64,000 bases of DNA from positions 71,021 to 135,020 of the forward strand of contig JAYRFK010000075.1 of NCBI GenBank assembly GCA_041908445.1, given 5' to 3'. How positions within the stretch are numbered: the stretch's first letter is position 1; each line of letters opens with the position of its first letter. Source of the stretch: JAEUJM01 sp041908445 (GTDB taxonomy: Bacteria; Actinomycetota; Acidimicrobiia; Acidimicrobiales; DATDAH01). A program made the translations under genes and the position numbers. The notes beneath the pieces are model-generated. The model searched no databases and was not told the origin of the DNA. It worked only from the letters and a program-made list of their open reading frames with translations. Shown here piece by piece: positions 34,921-43,391 of this stretch.

Positions 34921-36021
34921 ATGAGCACCCGACTGCAGCGGCTGTACTCCGAGCAGGACCAGAGCCCCTGGCTCGACAACCTCAAGCGGGGCTGGATCAC
35001 CAGCGGTGAGCTGGAGCGCTGGGTGGAGCGGGGCGTACGGGGCATCACGTCGAACCCGACCATCTTCCAGAAGGCCATGGCCACCGGCGACGCCTACGAC
35101 GCGCAGCTCGCCGAGCTGACGTCCGCAGGGGCGAGCACCGTCGACGCCTACTGGGCCGCGGTCACCAAGGACATCACCGACGCCCTCGACATCTTGGCCC
35201 CGGTGCACGAGGCCAGCGACGGCCTCGACGGCTACGTCTCGCTCGAGCTCGCCCCCGAGCTGGCCCGCGAGACCGACGCCAGCACCGAGGCGGCCCGCCA
35301 GCTGCACACGACCATCGCCCGGCCCAACCTCTACGTGAAGATCCCCGGCACCGCCGAGGGCCTGCCCGCCGTCCAGCAGATGATCGCCGAGGGTCACTCC
35401 ATCAACGTGACCCTGATCTTCGGCCTGGACCGCTACGCCGAGGTCATCGAGGCGTACCTGGCCGGCCTCGAGGCGGCCGAGGGCGACCTCTCTGGCGTCA
35501 GCAGCGTGGCGTCGTTCTTCGTGAGCCGCCTCGACACCGAGGTGGACCGGCGCCTCGATGCGATCGGCACCGACGAGGCGCTCGCCCTACGGGGCACGGC
35601 GGCCGTCGCCCAGGCCCAGTGCGCCTACCAGCTCTTCCTCGACCGCTTCAGCGGGTCCCGCTGGGAGGCGCTCGAGGCTCGTGGCGCCCGGGTCCAGCGG
35701 CCGCTGTGGGCGTCGACGTCCACGAAGAACCCCGCGTACCGCGACACCCTCTACGTGGACGAGCTGATCGGGCCCCGCTCGGTCAACACCATGCCCGACG
35801 CCACCCTCGAGGCCTTCGAGGAGCACGGCAGCCTCGAGCGGCGGGTCGACGCCGACCCCGACGCCGCCCAGGCCACCCTCGACCGGCTCGCCGACGTCGG
35901 GGTCGACATGGCCGACGTGACGCGGGTGCTCGAGGACGAGGGCGTGGCCTCGTTCTCGAAGTCCTTCGACGAGCTCCTCGGCGTGCTCGGGGACAAGGCC
36001 GAGCAGTTGCGTCAGGGTTGA
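34921..36021 (+). CDS. tal: Transaldolase
   Basis: 366 residues, the long actinobacterial class. The Schiff-base Lys is in RPNLYVKIPGTAEG. ITSNPTIFQKA and WASTSTKNP are conserved. Transfers dihydroxyacetone units in the pentose phosphate pathway. In many actinobacteria the next genes would be zwf and opcA; here pgl follows directly. Confidence 0.96.
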   Translation: MSTRLQRLYSEQDQSPWLDNLKRGWITSGELERWVERGVRGITSNPTIFQKAMATGDAYDAQLAELTSAGASTVDAYWAAVTKDITDALDILAPVHEASDGLDGYVSLELAPELARETDASTEAARQLHTTIARPNLYVKIPGTAEGLPAVQQMIAEGHSINVTLIFGLDRYAEVIEAYLAGLEAAEGDLSGVSSVASFFVSRLDTEVDRRLDAIGTDEALALRGTAAVAQAQCAYQLFLDRFSGSRWEALEARGARVQRPLWASTSTKNPAYRDTLYVDELIGPRSVNTMPDATLEAFEEHGSLERRVDADPDAAQATLDRLADVGVDMADVTRVLEDEGVASFSKSFDELLGVLGDKAEQLRQG

Positions 36022-36038
36022 TCCCGCCTCCGACCGTC

Positions 36039-36044
36039 TACTGT
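36039..36044 (+). promoter_or_regulatory. -10 element before the short upstream ORF of pgl
   Basis: TACTGT, 6 bases, ATG at 36051. An internal promoter for pgl and TerC independent of tkt-tal. Confidence 0.4.
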
Positions 36045-36050
36045 CGGCCC

Positions 36051-36083
36051 ATGGACGGCCGACACCCGCGGCGACGCCGATGA
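36051..36083 (+). CDS. Putative 10-codon leader peptide MDGRHPRRRR
   Basis: A short ORF whose ATG lies 6 bases after a -10 element, as expected for a leaderless start, and whose stop overlaps the pgl start as ATGA. Five of its ten codons are for Arg (CGA, CGG, CGA, CGC, CGA). It could couple or attenuate pgl translation. It may be chance; no experimental or comparative evidence is available here. Confidence 0.35.
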   Translation: MDGRHPRRRR

Positions 36084-36751
36084 ACGGCGAGCTCGTCGTC
36101 GTCGACGACGTGCCCGGCGAGTTCGCCGAGCGGGTCATCGAGGCCTTCCACACCCGACCCAGCGACCACTTCTCCCTCGCCCTCTCCGGCGGGGCCACCG
36201 CCCGGCGGTGCTACGAGCGCCTGGCCGACGTCGGCGGCACCCAGATCGACTGGTGGAAGGTGAGCGTCTACTGGGGCGACGAGCGCTGCGTCCCCCTCGA
36301 CCACGAGGACTCGAACTACCGGCTCGGCCGCGAGGCGCTCCTCGAGCGGGTAGGGGCGGTGGATGCCAACTTCCCCATGCGCTGCGAGGAGGGCGCCGAC
36401 CCGTACCAGCTGCGGCTCGGCGAGCTCGGGCGCTTCGACCTCGTCCACCTCGGCCTCGGCAGGGACGGCCACACCGCGTCGCTGTTCCCCGGCTCGGCCG
36501 CGCTCGACGCCGACCCCGGGCGCCTCGTGGCCATGAACGAGGACCCCCTCGGCAACAACCCGCACCCCCGCATGACCCTCACCTTCGCGGGGATCGCCCG
36601 GGCCCGGACCGCGGTGGTCACCGTGGTCGGCGAGGAGAAGGCGGAGGCGCTCGCCGCCATCGCCAGGGGCGAGGACCTCCCCGCCACGCACCTGCGGGCC
36701 GACCGCCTCGTCTGGCTGGTCGACCCGGCCGCCGCGGCCCTGCTGCCTTGA
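36080..36751 (+). CDS. pgl: 6-phosphogluconolactonase
   Basis: 223 residues. LALSGGATARRCYERL and VSVYWGDERCVPLDHEDSNY are the sugar-phosphate binding motifs, and LGLGRDGHTASLFPG holds the catalytic His region. It hydrolyses 6-phosphogluconolactone in the oxidative pentose phosphate branch. No normal ribosome site precedes the ATG; instead it overlaps the end of a short upstream ORF. Confidence 0.94.
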   Translation: MNGELVVVDDVPGEFAERVIEAFHTRPSDHFSLALSGGATARRCYERLADVGGTQIDWWKVSVYWGDERCVPLDHEDSNYRLGREALLERVGAVDANFPMRCEEGADPYQLRLGELGRFDLVHLGLGRDGHTASLFPGSAALDADPGRLVAMNEDPLGNNPHPRMTLTFAGIARARTAVVTVVGEEKAEALAAIARGEDLPATHLRADRLVWLVDPAAAALLP

Positions 36752-36764
36752 CGGCCGTGGACCG

Positions 36765-37877
36765 GTGACGCCGCCGGCGCTCCTGGGCGCCCTGGTGCCC
36801 ACCGCCTCGCGCCTGTCCGGCGGGACGGGCCACGAGAACTACGTCTCGTTCGACGTGCCCCTGTGGGCGTGGGCGGCCCTGCTGGCGCTGATCACCGCGC
36901 TGCTGCTCGTCGACGTGCTCATCGTGCACCGCGTCCCGCACGAGATCTCCTTCAAGGAGGCGGCGATCGAGTCGGCGATCTGGATCGCCATCGGGCTGTC
37001 GTTCACCTTCGTGATCTTCGCGTGGCACGGCGGGGGCGCCGCCGGCGAGTACCTGTCGGGCTACCTGATCGAGAAGAGCCTCTCGATCGACAACGTCTTC
37101 GTGTGGGCCGTGATCTTCAGCTACTTCGCGGTGCCGAAGATGTACCAGTTCCGGGTCCTCTTCTGGGGCATCTTCGGGGCGCTGGTGCTGCGGGCCGTCT
37201 TCATCTTCGCCGGCGTCTCGCTGCTCAACCGCTTCGACTGGATCCTCTACGTCTTCGGCGCCTTCCTCCTCTACACCGCGTGGAAGATCTCGACCCACGA
37301 CGACGAGCAGGTCCACCCGGAGAAGAACCCGGCGCTGAAGATCATCAACCGCGTCGTGCCGACCACGCCCGAGTACGACGGCCAGAAGCTGTTCACGCGG
37401 CGCACGGGTACCCTGCTGGCCACCCCGCTGTTCGCGGTCCTCGTGCTCATCGAGACGACCGACGTCATCTTCGCCTTCGACTCGATCCCGGCGATCCTCG
37501 CCGTGTCCCGCGAGCCGTTCATCATCTTCTCGTCGAACGCCTTCGCCATCCTCGGCCTGCGGGCGCTCTACTTCTGCCTCTCGGGCATCTCGGACAAGTT
37601 CCGCTACCTGAACCAGGGGCTGGGCGTCATCCTGGCCTTCGTGGGGCTCAAGATGCTCGCCGCCGACCTGTTCCACGTGCCGACGTGGGCCAGCCTGCTC
37701 TTCATCGCCCTGGTGCTCACCGTGACGATCCTGCTCAGCGTGGAGGCGGATCGTCGGGACGACGCCCGGGACGCGGCGGCGCCGACGCCGGGCCCGGAGG
37801 CGGGCCGGGAAGCGGAGCCGGAGCCGGAGCCGGAGCCGGACCCGGCCGGGGACCCGCGGGACGAGCCAACGCCCTGA
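36765..37877 (+). CDS. TerC-family membrane protein
   Basis: 370 residues with about nine membrane helices. Conserved acidic motifs IEKSLSIDNVFVW and TDVIFAFDSIPAILAV identify the TerC family, linked to tellurite resistance, metal (manganese) export and metalation of secreted enzymes. The tail (from about 330) is a Glu-Pro run encoded by tandem GGAGCC units and overlaps the convergent thiZ gene over 143 bases. Confidence 0.92.
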   Translation: MTPPALLGALVPTASRLSGGTGHENYVSFDVPLWAWAALLALITALLLVDVLIVHRVPHEISFKEAAIESAIWIAIGLSFTFVIFAWHGGGAAGEYLSGYLIEKSLSIDNVFVWAVIFSYFAVPKMYQFRVLFWGIFGALVLRAVFIFAGVSLLNRFDWILYVFGAFLLYTAWKISTHDDEQVHPEKNPALKIINRVVPTTPEYDGQKLFTRRTGTLLATPLFAVLVLIETTDVIFAFDSIPAILAVSREPFIIFSSNAFAILGLRALYFCLSGISDKFRYLNQGLGVILAFVGLKMLAADLFHVPTWASLLFIALVLTVTILLSVEADRRDDARDAAAPTPGPEAGREAEPEPEPEPDPAGDPRDEPTP

Positions 37878-38598
37878 GCAGCTCGGCCTTGCGGGCCACG
37901 AACGCCGGGTCGGTGACGAGCTCGGGGTCGCGCGGGCGGGGGAACGGGCTGTCGACCTCGGCCACGACCCGCGCCGGCCGGGGCGAGAGCACCACGACCC
38001 GGTCCGAGAGCAGCAGCGCCTCCTCGACGTCGTGGGTGACGAGCAGGACCGTGCGACGGTCCTGCATCCAGACCCCCTCCAGCCACTGCTGGAACGACCG
38101 GCGGGTGATGGCGTCGAGGGCGCCGAAGGGCTCGTCGAGCAGGAGCGCCTCGGCGGGGGTCAGGAAGGTGCGCAACAGGGCGAGGCGCTGGCGCATGCCG
38201 CCGCTCAGCTGCGCCGGCCAGGCCCGCTCGAAGCCGGCCAGGCCGAACCGGTCGAACAGGGCGGCCGCCGAGGCCCGTGCATCGGCCGGCGCCACGCCCC
38301 GGACCTCGGCGCCCAGGGAGGCGTTGGCGAGGGCCCGCCGCCAGGGCAGCAGGGCGTCGCGCTGGGGCTGGTAGGCGGCCCGGCCGTCGACCACGGCGGT
38401 GCCCTGCTCGGGGGCGGCCAGGCCGGCCAACAGGTGCAGCAGCGTGCTCTTGCCGCAGCCGCTCGGCCCCACCAGCGACACGAAGGCGCCCGGCTCGACG
38501 GCCAGGTCGAGGCCGTCGAGCACCTCGACCCGCCCCGCACCCCGGCCGGCGCCCCGCTCGAAGCCGTGGGTGAGGCCCGTGACCTCGATGGCGCTCAC
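37735..38598 (-). CDS. thiZ: ABC transporter ATPase for thiamine precursor
   Basis: 287 residues: Walker A GPSGCGKST, Q-loop region YQPQRDALLPWRRAL, signature LSGGMRQR, Walker B ALLLDEPFGALD, H-loop VTHDVEEAL. It powers uptake through ThiX. The final ~45 residues are a Pro/Ala-rich tail that lies opposite the 3' end of the TerC gene. GTG at 38598 overlaps the stop of thiY. Last gene of the TPP-riboswitch operon; the thiamine assignment rests on that context. Confidence 0.85.
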   Translation of the reverse strand: MSAIEVTGLTHGFERGAGRGAGRVEVLDGLDLAVEPGAFVSLVGPSGCGKSTLLHLLAGLAAPEQGTAVVDGRAAYQPQRDALLPWRRALANASLGAEVRGVAPADARASAAALFDRFGLAGFERAWPAQLSGGMRQRLALLRTFLTPAEALLLDEPFGALDAITRRSFQQWLEGVWMQDRRTVLLVTHDVEEALLLSDRVVVLSPRPARVVAEVDSPFPRPRDPELVTDPAFVARKAELLRALARPAGPRPGPAPAPAPAPLPGPPPGPASAPPRPGRRPDDPPPR

Positions 38599-39728
38599 GC
38601 GCCCCCGGCGGTCGTCGTCGTGGCGCCACCTGCCCCCGCCCCGCCCCCGGCACCGGCGGCGGCACCGGCGGGGAGGAGGTCGTCGGTGAAGGCGGCGTCG
38701 GTGTCGACGGGCTCGTCGAGGAGGCCCGCCTCGACCAGGAAGTCCCCGAAGGCCGACCACACCGGGGCCTCCTGGTGGCCCCAGCCCTGGCCGGGCTCGA
38801 TGAACCGGGAGGCGTGGTAGGCGGTGCTGGCCTCGACGAGGTCGCGGTCGAGCTCGGGCACGGCGTCGAGCAGCAGGTCGGCCGCCTGCTGGGGGTCCGC
38901 CACCGCCAGCTCGTAGCCCCGCGCCGTGGCGGCGAGGAAGTCCCGCACCAGCTCGGGGTCGTCCTCGATCATCGACTCGCTCGTGAGCAGCAGCGGCGTG
39001 TACCAGTCCGGGATGCAGTCGAGGTGGTCGATGAAGGGGATGGTCGTGACCGCCACCCCCTGCACCTCCTCGGCCGCGAGGGCGTCCCAACCGTTGAAGA
39101 CCCAGGCGAAGTCGAAGCGACCCCGCTGCATGCCGGTCAGGTAGTCGACGTTGCCGACCTCGACGAACTCGACCCGGTCGGGGTCGCCGCCGTCGCACTC
39201 GACGAGGCGCTTCACCAGCTCGGTCTCGAGGGCGCCCCCGTAGCCGCCGTAGGTCCGGCCCTCGAGGTCGCGGGGCCGGGTGATGCCCGAGTCGGCCAGG
39301 GCCATCAGCGACGAGTCGTTGTGCGGCAGCAGGGTGGCGATCGACACGACCGGCACGCCCGCGGCGCGCGCCGGGAGCAGGGACTCCGCCTGGGCGATGC
39401 CGAAGTCGGCGTCGCCCTGGGCCACCACCGGTTCCACGCCGGTGTCGGCGGGCTCGACGATGGTGAGGTCGATCCCGGCGTCCTCGTAGTAGCCGAGCGC
39501 GTCCGCGGCGTAGATGCCGGCGTGCTGAGCGTTCGGCGTCCAGTTCAGCATCAGGGTCACGTCCCGGGCGCCGCCGTCGGCGGTGCCGTCCCCACCGTCG
39601 CCTCCCGCCCCGCCGCCGCTCGACGAGCAGGCGGCCACGGCGAGGAGGCCGAGGGCGAGGGCGACGGCGAGCAGGCGTCGGGCCGAGCGGGCGGCGCGGG
39701 CGGGGTGGGGGCGACGGGAGCGGGGCAC
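38595..39728 (-). CDS. thiY: NMT1/THI5-like substrate-binding lipoprotein
   Basis: About 377 residues. Basic n-region, hydrophobic core and lipobox ending AVAAC, then a Gly-rich linker. The domain begins DVTLMLNWTPNAQHAGIY, the classical start of NMT1/THI5-like proteins that bind pyrimidine precursors of thiamine (HMP or formylaminopyrimidine), and includes GGYGGALETELVK. A Thr/Gly/Ala-rich tail ends the protein. GTG at 39728 chosen; GTG at 39770, overlapping the permease stop as GTGA, would lengthen the signal by 14 residues and is a real alternative. Confidence 0.87.
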   Translation of the reverse strand: MPRSRRPHPARAARSARRLLAVALALGLLAVAACSSSGGGAGGDGGDGTADGGARDVTLMLNWTPNAQHAGIYAADALGYYEDAGIDLTIVEPADTGVEPVVAQGDADFGIAQAESLLPARAAGVPVVSIATLLPHNDSSLMALADSGITRPRDLEGRTYGGYGGALETELVKRLVECDGGDPDRVEFVEVGNVDYLTGMQRGRFDFAWVFNGWDALAAEEVQGVAVTTIPFIDHLDCIPDWYTPLLLTSESMIEDDPELVRDFLAATARGYELAVADPQQAADLLLDAVPELDRDLVEASTAYHASRFIEPGQGWGHQEAPVWSAFGDFLVEAGLLDEPVDTDAAFTDDLLPAGAAAGAGGGAGAGGATTTTAGGA

Positions 39729-39766
39729 GCGGCGATCCGTTCTGGGAGGAGGGGGCGGGTGGGTGG

Positions 39767-40588
39767 TCACGGCCGCAGCCAGGGCGTGGCGAGTCGGGAC
39801 AGGAGGCGGACGGCGAGGAAGAGCAGCACGCTCACGAGGGCGATCAGCGCGATGCCCACGAAGACCTGGTCGAGGCGGAACGAGACCCGCGACCGGCTGA
39901 TGAACAGGCCCAGGCCCTGGGCGGTCCCCATGGACTCGGCGATGACCGCGCCGAGCATGGCGTACGCCGCGGCGACCTGGAGGCCGGCGAAGAACGAGGG
40001 CAGCGCCGACGGGACCTGCACGGTCCGCAGCACCTGGGTGCGGCCCGCCCCCATGCTGCGGACCAGGTCGAGCAGGTCCCGGTCGGTGGCGTCGATGCCC
40101 TCGACCGTCGAGACGACGACCGGGAAGAACACGACCAGGGCGACCACCGCGACCTTGGGGGCGAGGCCGAAGCCCAGCCACACGATGACGAGCGGCGCCA
40201 CCACGACCATGGGGATGGACTGGGAGACGACCAGCAGCGGCAGGAGAACCCGCCGCACGAGGCGGACCGAGGTGATCAGCACGGCGAGGACGACGGCGAC
40301 GGCGGCGCCGAGGAGCAGACCGAGCACCGCCGCGGTCACCGTGGCGACCACGTGGGCGGGCAGCACGTCGCGGAGGTCGAGGAAGGCCTGGCCCACGTCC
40401 GACGGTGCGGGCAGCAGGTAGGGCGCCACGTCGAAGGCGCGGACGTAGACCTGCCACGCCACGACGAGCAGCACCAGGAGCCCGGCGGTCAGGCCGGCGT
40501 CGAGGAGGCGGCGGGCGCCGCGCCCGCTCCCGGCGGCGGCGCCCACGGCCGGCGCGGTGGCGGGGGCCGCCGGGCGGGCCTCGCTCAC
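39767..40588 (-). CDS. thiX: ABC transporter permease for thiamine precursor
   Basis: 273 residues, six membrane helices of the SsuC/TauC/ThiX type. Conserved cytoplasmic loop: EGIDATDRDLLDLVRSMGAGRTQVLRTVQVPSALPSFFAGLQ, which contacts the ATPase. Adjacent ThiY-like and ThiZ-like genes and the TPP riboswitch indicate thiamine pyrimidine uptake. GTG at 40588 overlaps the stop of the YkoF-like gene. Confidence 0.88.
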   Translation of the reverse strand: MSEARPAAPATAPAVGAAAGSGRGARRLLDAGLTAGLLVLLVVAWQVYVRAFDVAPYLLPAPSDVGQAFLDLRDVLPAHVVATVTAAVLGLLLGAAVAVVLAVLITSVRLVRRVLLPLLVVSQSIPMVVVAPLVIVWLGFGLAPKVAVVALVVFFPVVVSTVEGIDATDRDLLDLVRSMGAGRTQVLRTVQVPSALPSFFAGLQVAAAYAMLGAVIAESMGTAQGLGLFISRSRVSFRLDQVFVGIALIALVSVLLFLAVRLLSRLATPWLRP

Positions 40589-40887
40589 GCCGGCGCCCGG
40601 AAGCCGCCGGTGAGCCCGGCGATGGTGGGGTCGTCGTCCGCCGCCCCCGCCTCGGCCACCTTGACCACCGTCACGCAGCCGTCGGCGCCGGCGGCGAGGG
40701 TCGCCTCGTGCACCGCCCGGAGCAGCGGCCACACGGCGTCGGGCGGGCCCTCGACGGTCGTGCCGAGCGCGCCCACCTCGTAGGTGAGGCCGGCGGCCTC
40801 GATGACCGCGATGGCCGCGTCGACGTGGGCGTAGCGGTCGGCGGCGGTGCCCAGCGGCTGGGGCAGGACCTGGATCTCGGCGAGCAC
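40585..40887 (-). CDS. MTH1187/YkoF-type thiamine-binding protein
   Basis: 100 residues, one MTH1187-family domain starting MLAEIQVLPQPLG. YkoF, made of two such domains, binds thiamine or HMP and is encoded with ykoCDE in Bacillus. A GAGGAG ribosome site precedes the GTG and lies in the segment that the riboswitch can hide. First gene after the riboswitch. Confidence 0.87.
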   Translation of the reverse strand: MLAEIQVLPQPLGTAADRYAHVDAAIAVIEAAGLTYEVGALGTTVEGPPDAVWPLLRAVHEATLAAGADGCVTVVKVAEAGAADDDPTIAGLTGGFRAPA

Positions 40888-40894
40888 GGCGGCT

Positions 40895-40946
40895 CCTCTC
40901 GACGGGCGGGGCGGGGGCCCGGAAGGTGGAGGTGCCGAGAGGGTGG
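40895..40946 (-). promoter_or_regulatory. Riboswitch expression platform (RBS sequestor)
   Basis: On the mRNA, CCACCCTCTCGG (40946 to 40935) can pair over 7 bases (CCTCTCG with CGAGAGG, 40901 to 40895) with the ribosome site. The same segment is also perfectly complementary over 10 bases to the aptamer sequence GAGAGGGTGG (41026 to 41017). The two pairings are mutually exclusive. Confidence 0.6.
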
Positions 40947-40960
40947 ATCGGTGCGATCGA

Positions 40961-41053
40961 ACATCCCTGCGCCGGCATGACCCGGATCAGGTTCGTACGG
41001 TCGGGGGCCGGTCAGCCCACCCTCTCAGCCCGGTCCACCGGGCTCCCGTGTTC
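40961..41053 (-). ncRNA. TPP riboswitch (THI element)
   Basis: Reading the minus strand, the conserved blocks appear in order: ACGGGAGCCC, GGGCTGAGA, GACCGTACGAACCTGATC, CGGGTCATGCCGGCGCAGGGA. They form the standard three-way TPP aptamer. It lies 73 bases before the first gene of the thiamine-precursor transporter operon. Confidence 0.95.
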
Positions 41054-41102
41054 TGGGGCGACCGTACCACCGCGTCGGCGCCGCTCCGCCGGTCCGCCTG
41101 TA

Positions 41103-41108
41103 TAGATT
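41103..41108 (+). promoter_or_regulatory. -10 element for leaderless fbiC
   Basis: TAGATT (within TATAGATT), 6 bases, ATG. Points away from the riboswitch operon, which must start in the same ~60-base gap. Confidence 0.5.
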
Positions 41109-41114
41109 CCGCCC

Positions 41115-43391
41115 ATGGCCCTCACCGACCGCCCCCTCGCCGACCTGCTGGCCGAGGCCCGGGCGGTGCGAGACGCCGCCCACGGCAACCGGGTGACGTA
41201 CTCCCCCAAGGTCTTCATCCCGCTGACCATGCTGTGCCGGGACAAGTGCGGGTACTGCACCTTCGCCCAGCCCCCGGCCCGGCTCGACCACCCGTACCTG
41301 GCGCCCGACCAGGTGCTGGCCATCGCCGCCGCGGGCGCCGAGGCCGGGTGCCACGAGGCCCTCTTCACCCTGGGTGAGCGCCCCGAGGAGCGCTACCCCG
41401 TCGCGCGGGAGTGGCTGGCCGAGCACGACCACGCCTCCACGGTCGACTACCTCCTGGCGATGTGCCGCCTCGTGCTCGACGAGACGGGCCTGCTCCCCCA
41501 CGCCAACGCCGGCGCCCTGTTCCCCGACGAGTTGGCGGCGCTGCGGGCGGTGTCGCCGTCGCAGGGGATGATGCTCGAGTCGCTCAACCCCGACCTCGAG
41601 GCCCACCGGGGCTCACCCGACAAGACCCCCGAGCGCCGCCTGGCCACCCTCGAGGCCGCCGGCGAGCTGGCCATCCCCTTCACCACCGGGATCCTCGTGG
41701 GCATCGGCGAGTCCCGCCAGGACCGCGTCGATGCCCTGGAGGCCATCGCCGCCTCCCACCGGCGCTGGGGCCACGTGCAGGAGGTCATCGTCCAGAACTT
41801 CCTGCCCAAGCCCGGCACCGGGATGCACGCCCACCCGCCGTGCCCGGCCGACGAGTACCTCGAGGCCATCGCCCTGGCCCGGCTGATCCTGCCACCCGAG
41901 GTCCACGTGCAGGCGCCGCCCAACCTGTCCGACGACTTCGGCCCGCTGCTCGACGCCGGCATCGACGACTGGGGCGGCGTCTCCCCCGTCACGGCCGACC
42001 ACGTGAACCCCGAGCGGCCCTGGCCGGCACTCGACCGCCTCCGCGAGGTCACCGAGGCGCGGGGACACACCCTCGCCCCCCGCCTCACGATCTACCCCGA
42101 GCACGCCCTCGACCCCGGGCGCTGGCTCGACGAGGGGCTGCGCTTCCCGGTGCTCGACCACAGCGACGCCGAGGGCCTCGCCCGCGACGACCGGTGGTAC
42201 TCCGGCGACGAGGAGCCCCCGCCGGTGCTGATCCCACCGGCACCGGCTCCCGGAAACTGGCCCGGCATCGGGGCGGGCAGCGCCGTCGGCGAGGTGCTGG
42301 CGGGCGTCCGCGCCGGCGAGCAGGTCGGCGAGGACGAGATCGTCACGCTCTTCTCCGCCCGGGGCCCCGAGGTGGGCGCCGTGGCCGCGCTGGCCGACGA
42401 GCTGCGGGCCGAGGCGGTGGGCGACGTCGTGACCTGGGTCGCCAACCGCAACATCAACTACACGAACGTCTGCACGTTCAAGTGCCGGTTCTGCGGCTTC
42501 TCGAAGGGCCCGCTCTCGCTCAACCTCCGGGGCACGCCCTACCTGCTCAGCCTCGACGACATCGCCGACCGGGTCCGCGAGGCCTGGGACCTCGGCGCCA
42601 CCGAGGTGTGCCTCCAGGGCGGCATCCACCCCGACTTCGACGGCGACTACTACCTGGACGTCACCCGGGCGGTGAAGGCCGCCGCCCCCGACATCCACGT
42701 GCACGGCTTCACCGCCCTCGAGGTCACCGAGGGGGCCAAGCGCAACGGCGAGCCCCTCGCCGACTACCTGCGCCGCCTCATGGACGCCGGCCTGCGCACC
42801 CTGCCCGGCACCGCCGCCGAGATCCTCGACGACGAGGTCCGCGCCGTGCTGTGCAGCGACAAGATCGACACCGACGAGTGGCTCGACGCCCACCGCACCG
42901 CCCACTCGGTCGGCCTCCGCTCGAACATCACCATCATGTTCGGCTCGATCGAGCACCCCCGCTCGTGGGCCCGCCACCTGGTGCGCACCCGGTCCCTCCA
43001 GGAGGAGACCGGCGGCTTCACCGAGTTCGTCCCGCTGCCGTTCGTGCACATGGCGGCGCCGATCTACCTCCAGAAGAAGGCCCGCCGCGGCCCCACCTTC
43101 CGCGAGGCCGTGCTGATGCACAGCGTCGGCCGCATCGCCTACCGGGGCACCATCGACAACATCCAGGCGTCGTGGGTGAAGCTCGGCTTCGGCGGGGCCC
43201 GCCAGCTCCTGCAGGCCGGCGTCAACGACCTGGGCGGCACCCTGATGGACGAGAACATCTCACGGGCCGCCGGCGCCAGCCACGGCCAGATGGCCGAGGA
43301 GGCCGACTTCCGGGCCCTCGTCGAGCCCCTCGGCCGCCGCCTCGAGCAGCGCACCACGCTCTACGGCCGGGTCGCCGCCACCACCGGATGA
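41115..43391 (+). CDS. fbiC: FO synthase (CofG-CofH fusion)
   Basis: 758 residues. The CofG half carries the radical-SAM cluster CRDKCGYC (Cys41, 45, 48); the CofH half carries CTFKCRFC at about residues 453-460. The fusion is typical of actinobacteria. It joins tyrosine to 5-amino-6-ribitylaminouracil to make FO, the chromophore of coenzyme F420. The junction near residue 370-385 is a Pro-rich linker. Other F420 genes are not in the window. Its stop overlaps the next start (ATGA). Confidence 0.96.
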   Translation: MALTDRPLADLLAEARAVRDAAHGNRVTYSPKVFIPLTMLCRDKCGYCTFAQPPARLDHPYLAPDQVLAIAAAGAEAGCHEALFTLGERPEERYPVAREWLAEHDHASTVDYLLAMCRLVLDETGLLPHANAGALFPDELAALRAVSPSQGMMLESLNPDLEAHRGSPDKTPERRLATLEAAGELAIPFTTGILVGIGESRQDRVDALEAIAASHRRWGHVQEVIVQNFLPKPGTGMHAHPPCPADEYLEAIALARLILPPEVHVQAPPNLSDDFGPLLDAGIDDWGGVSPVTADHVNPERPWPALDRLREVTEARGHTLAPRLTIYPEHALDPGRWLDEGLRFPVLDHSDAEGLARDDRWYSGDEEPPPVLIPPAPAPGNWPGIGAGSAVGEVLAGVRAGEQVGEDEIVTLFSARGPEVGAVAALADELRAEAVGDVVTWVANRNINYTNVCTFKCRFCGFSKGPLSLNLRGTPYLLSLDDIADRVREAWDLGATEVCLQGGIHPDFDGDYYLDVTRAVKAAAPDIHVHGFTALEVTEGAKRNGEPLADYLRRLMDAGLRTLPGTAAEILDDEVRAVLCSDKIDTDEWLDAHRTAHSVGLRSNITIMFGSIEHPRSWARHLVRTRSLQEETGGFTEFVPLPFVHMAAPIYLQKKARRGPTFREAVLMHSVGRIAYRGTIDNIQASWVKLGFGGARQLLQAGVNDLGGTLMDENISRAAGASHGQMAEEADFRALVEPLGRRLEQRTTLYGRVAATTG

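Noticed and set aside
31543..35397. 1284-codon open frame opposite the FIST, tkt and tal genes
   Set aside because: Same GC effect; the + strand carries clear, full-length enzyme families here.
37815..37840. GGAGCC tandem repeat as a regulatory element
   Set aside because: It is inside two coding tails and explained by Glu-Pro and Pro-Ala codons; no sign of a separate role.
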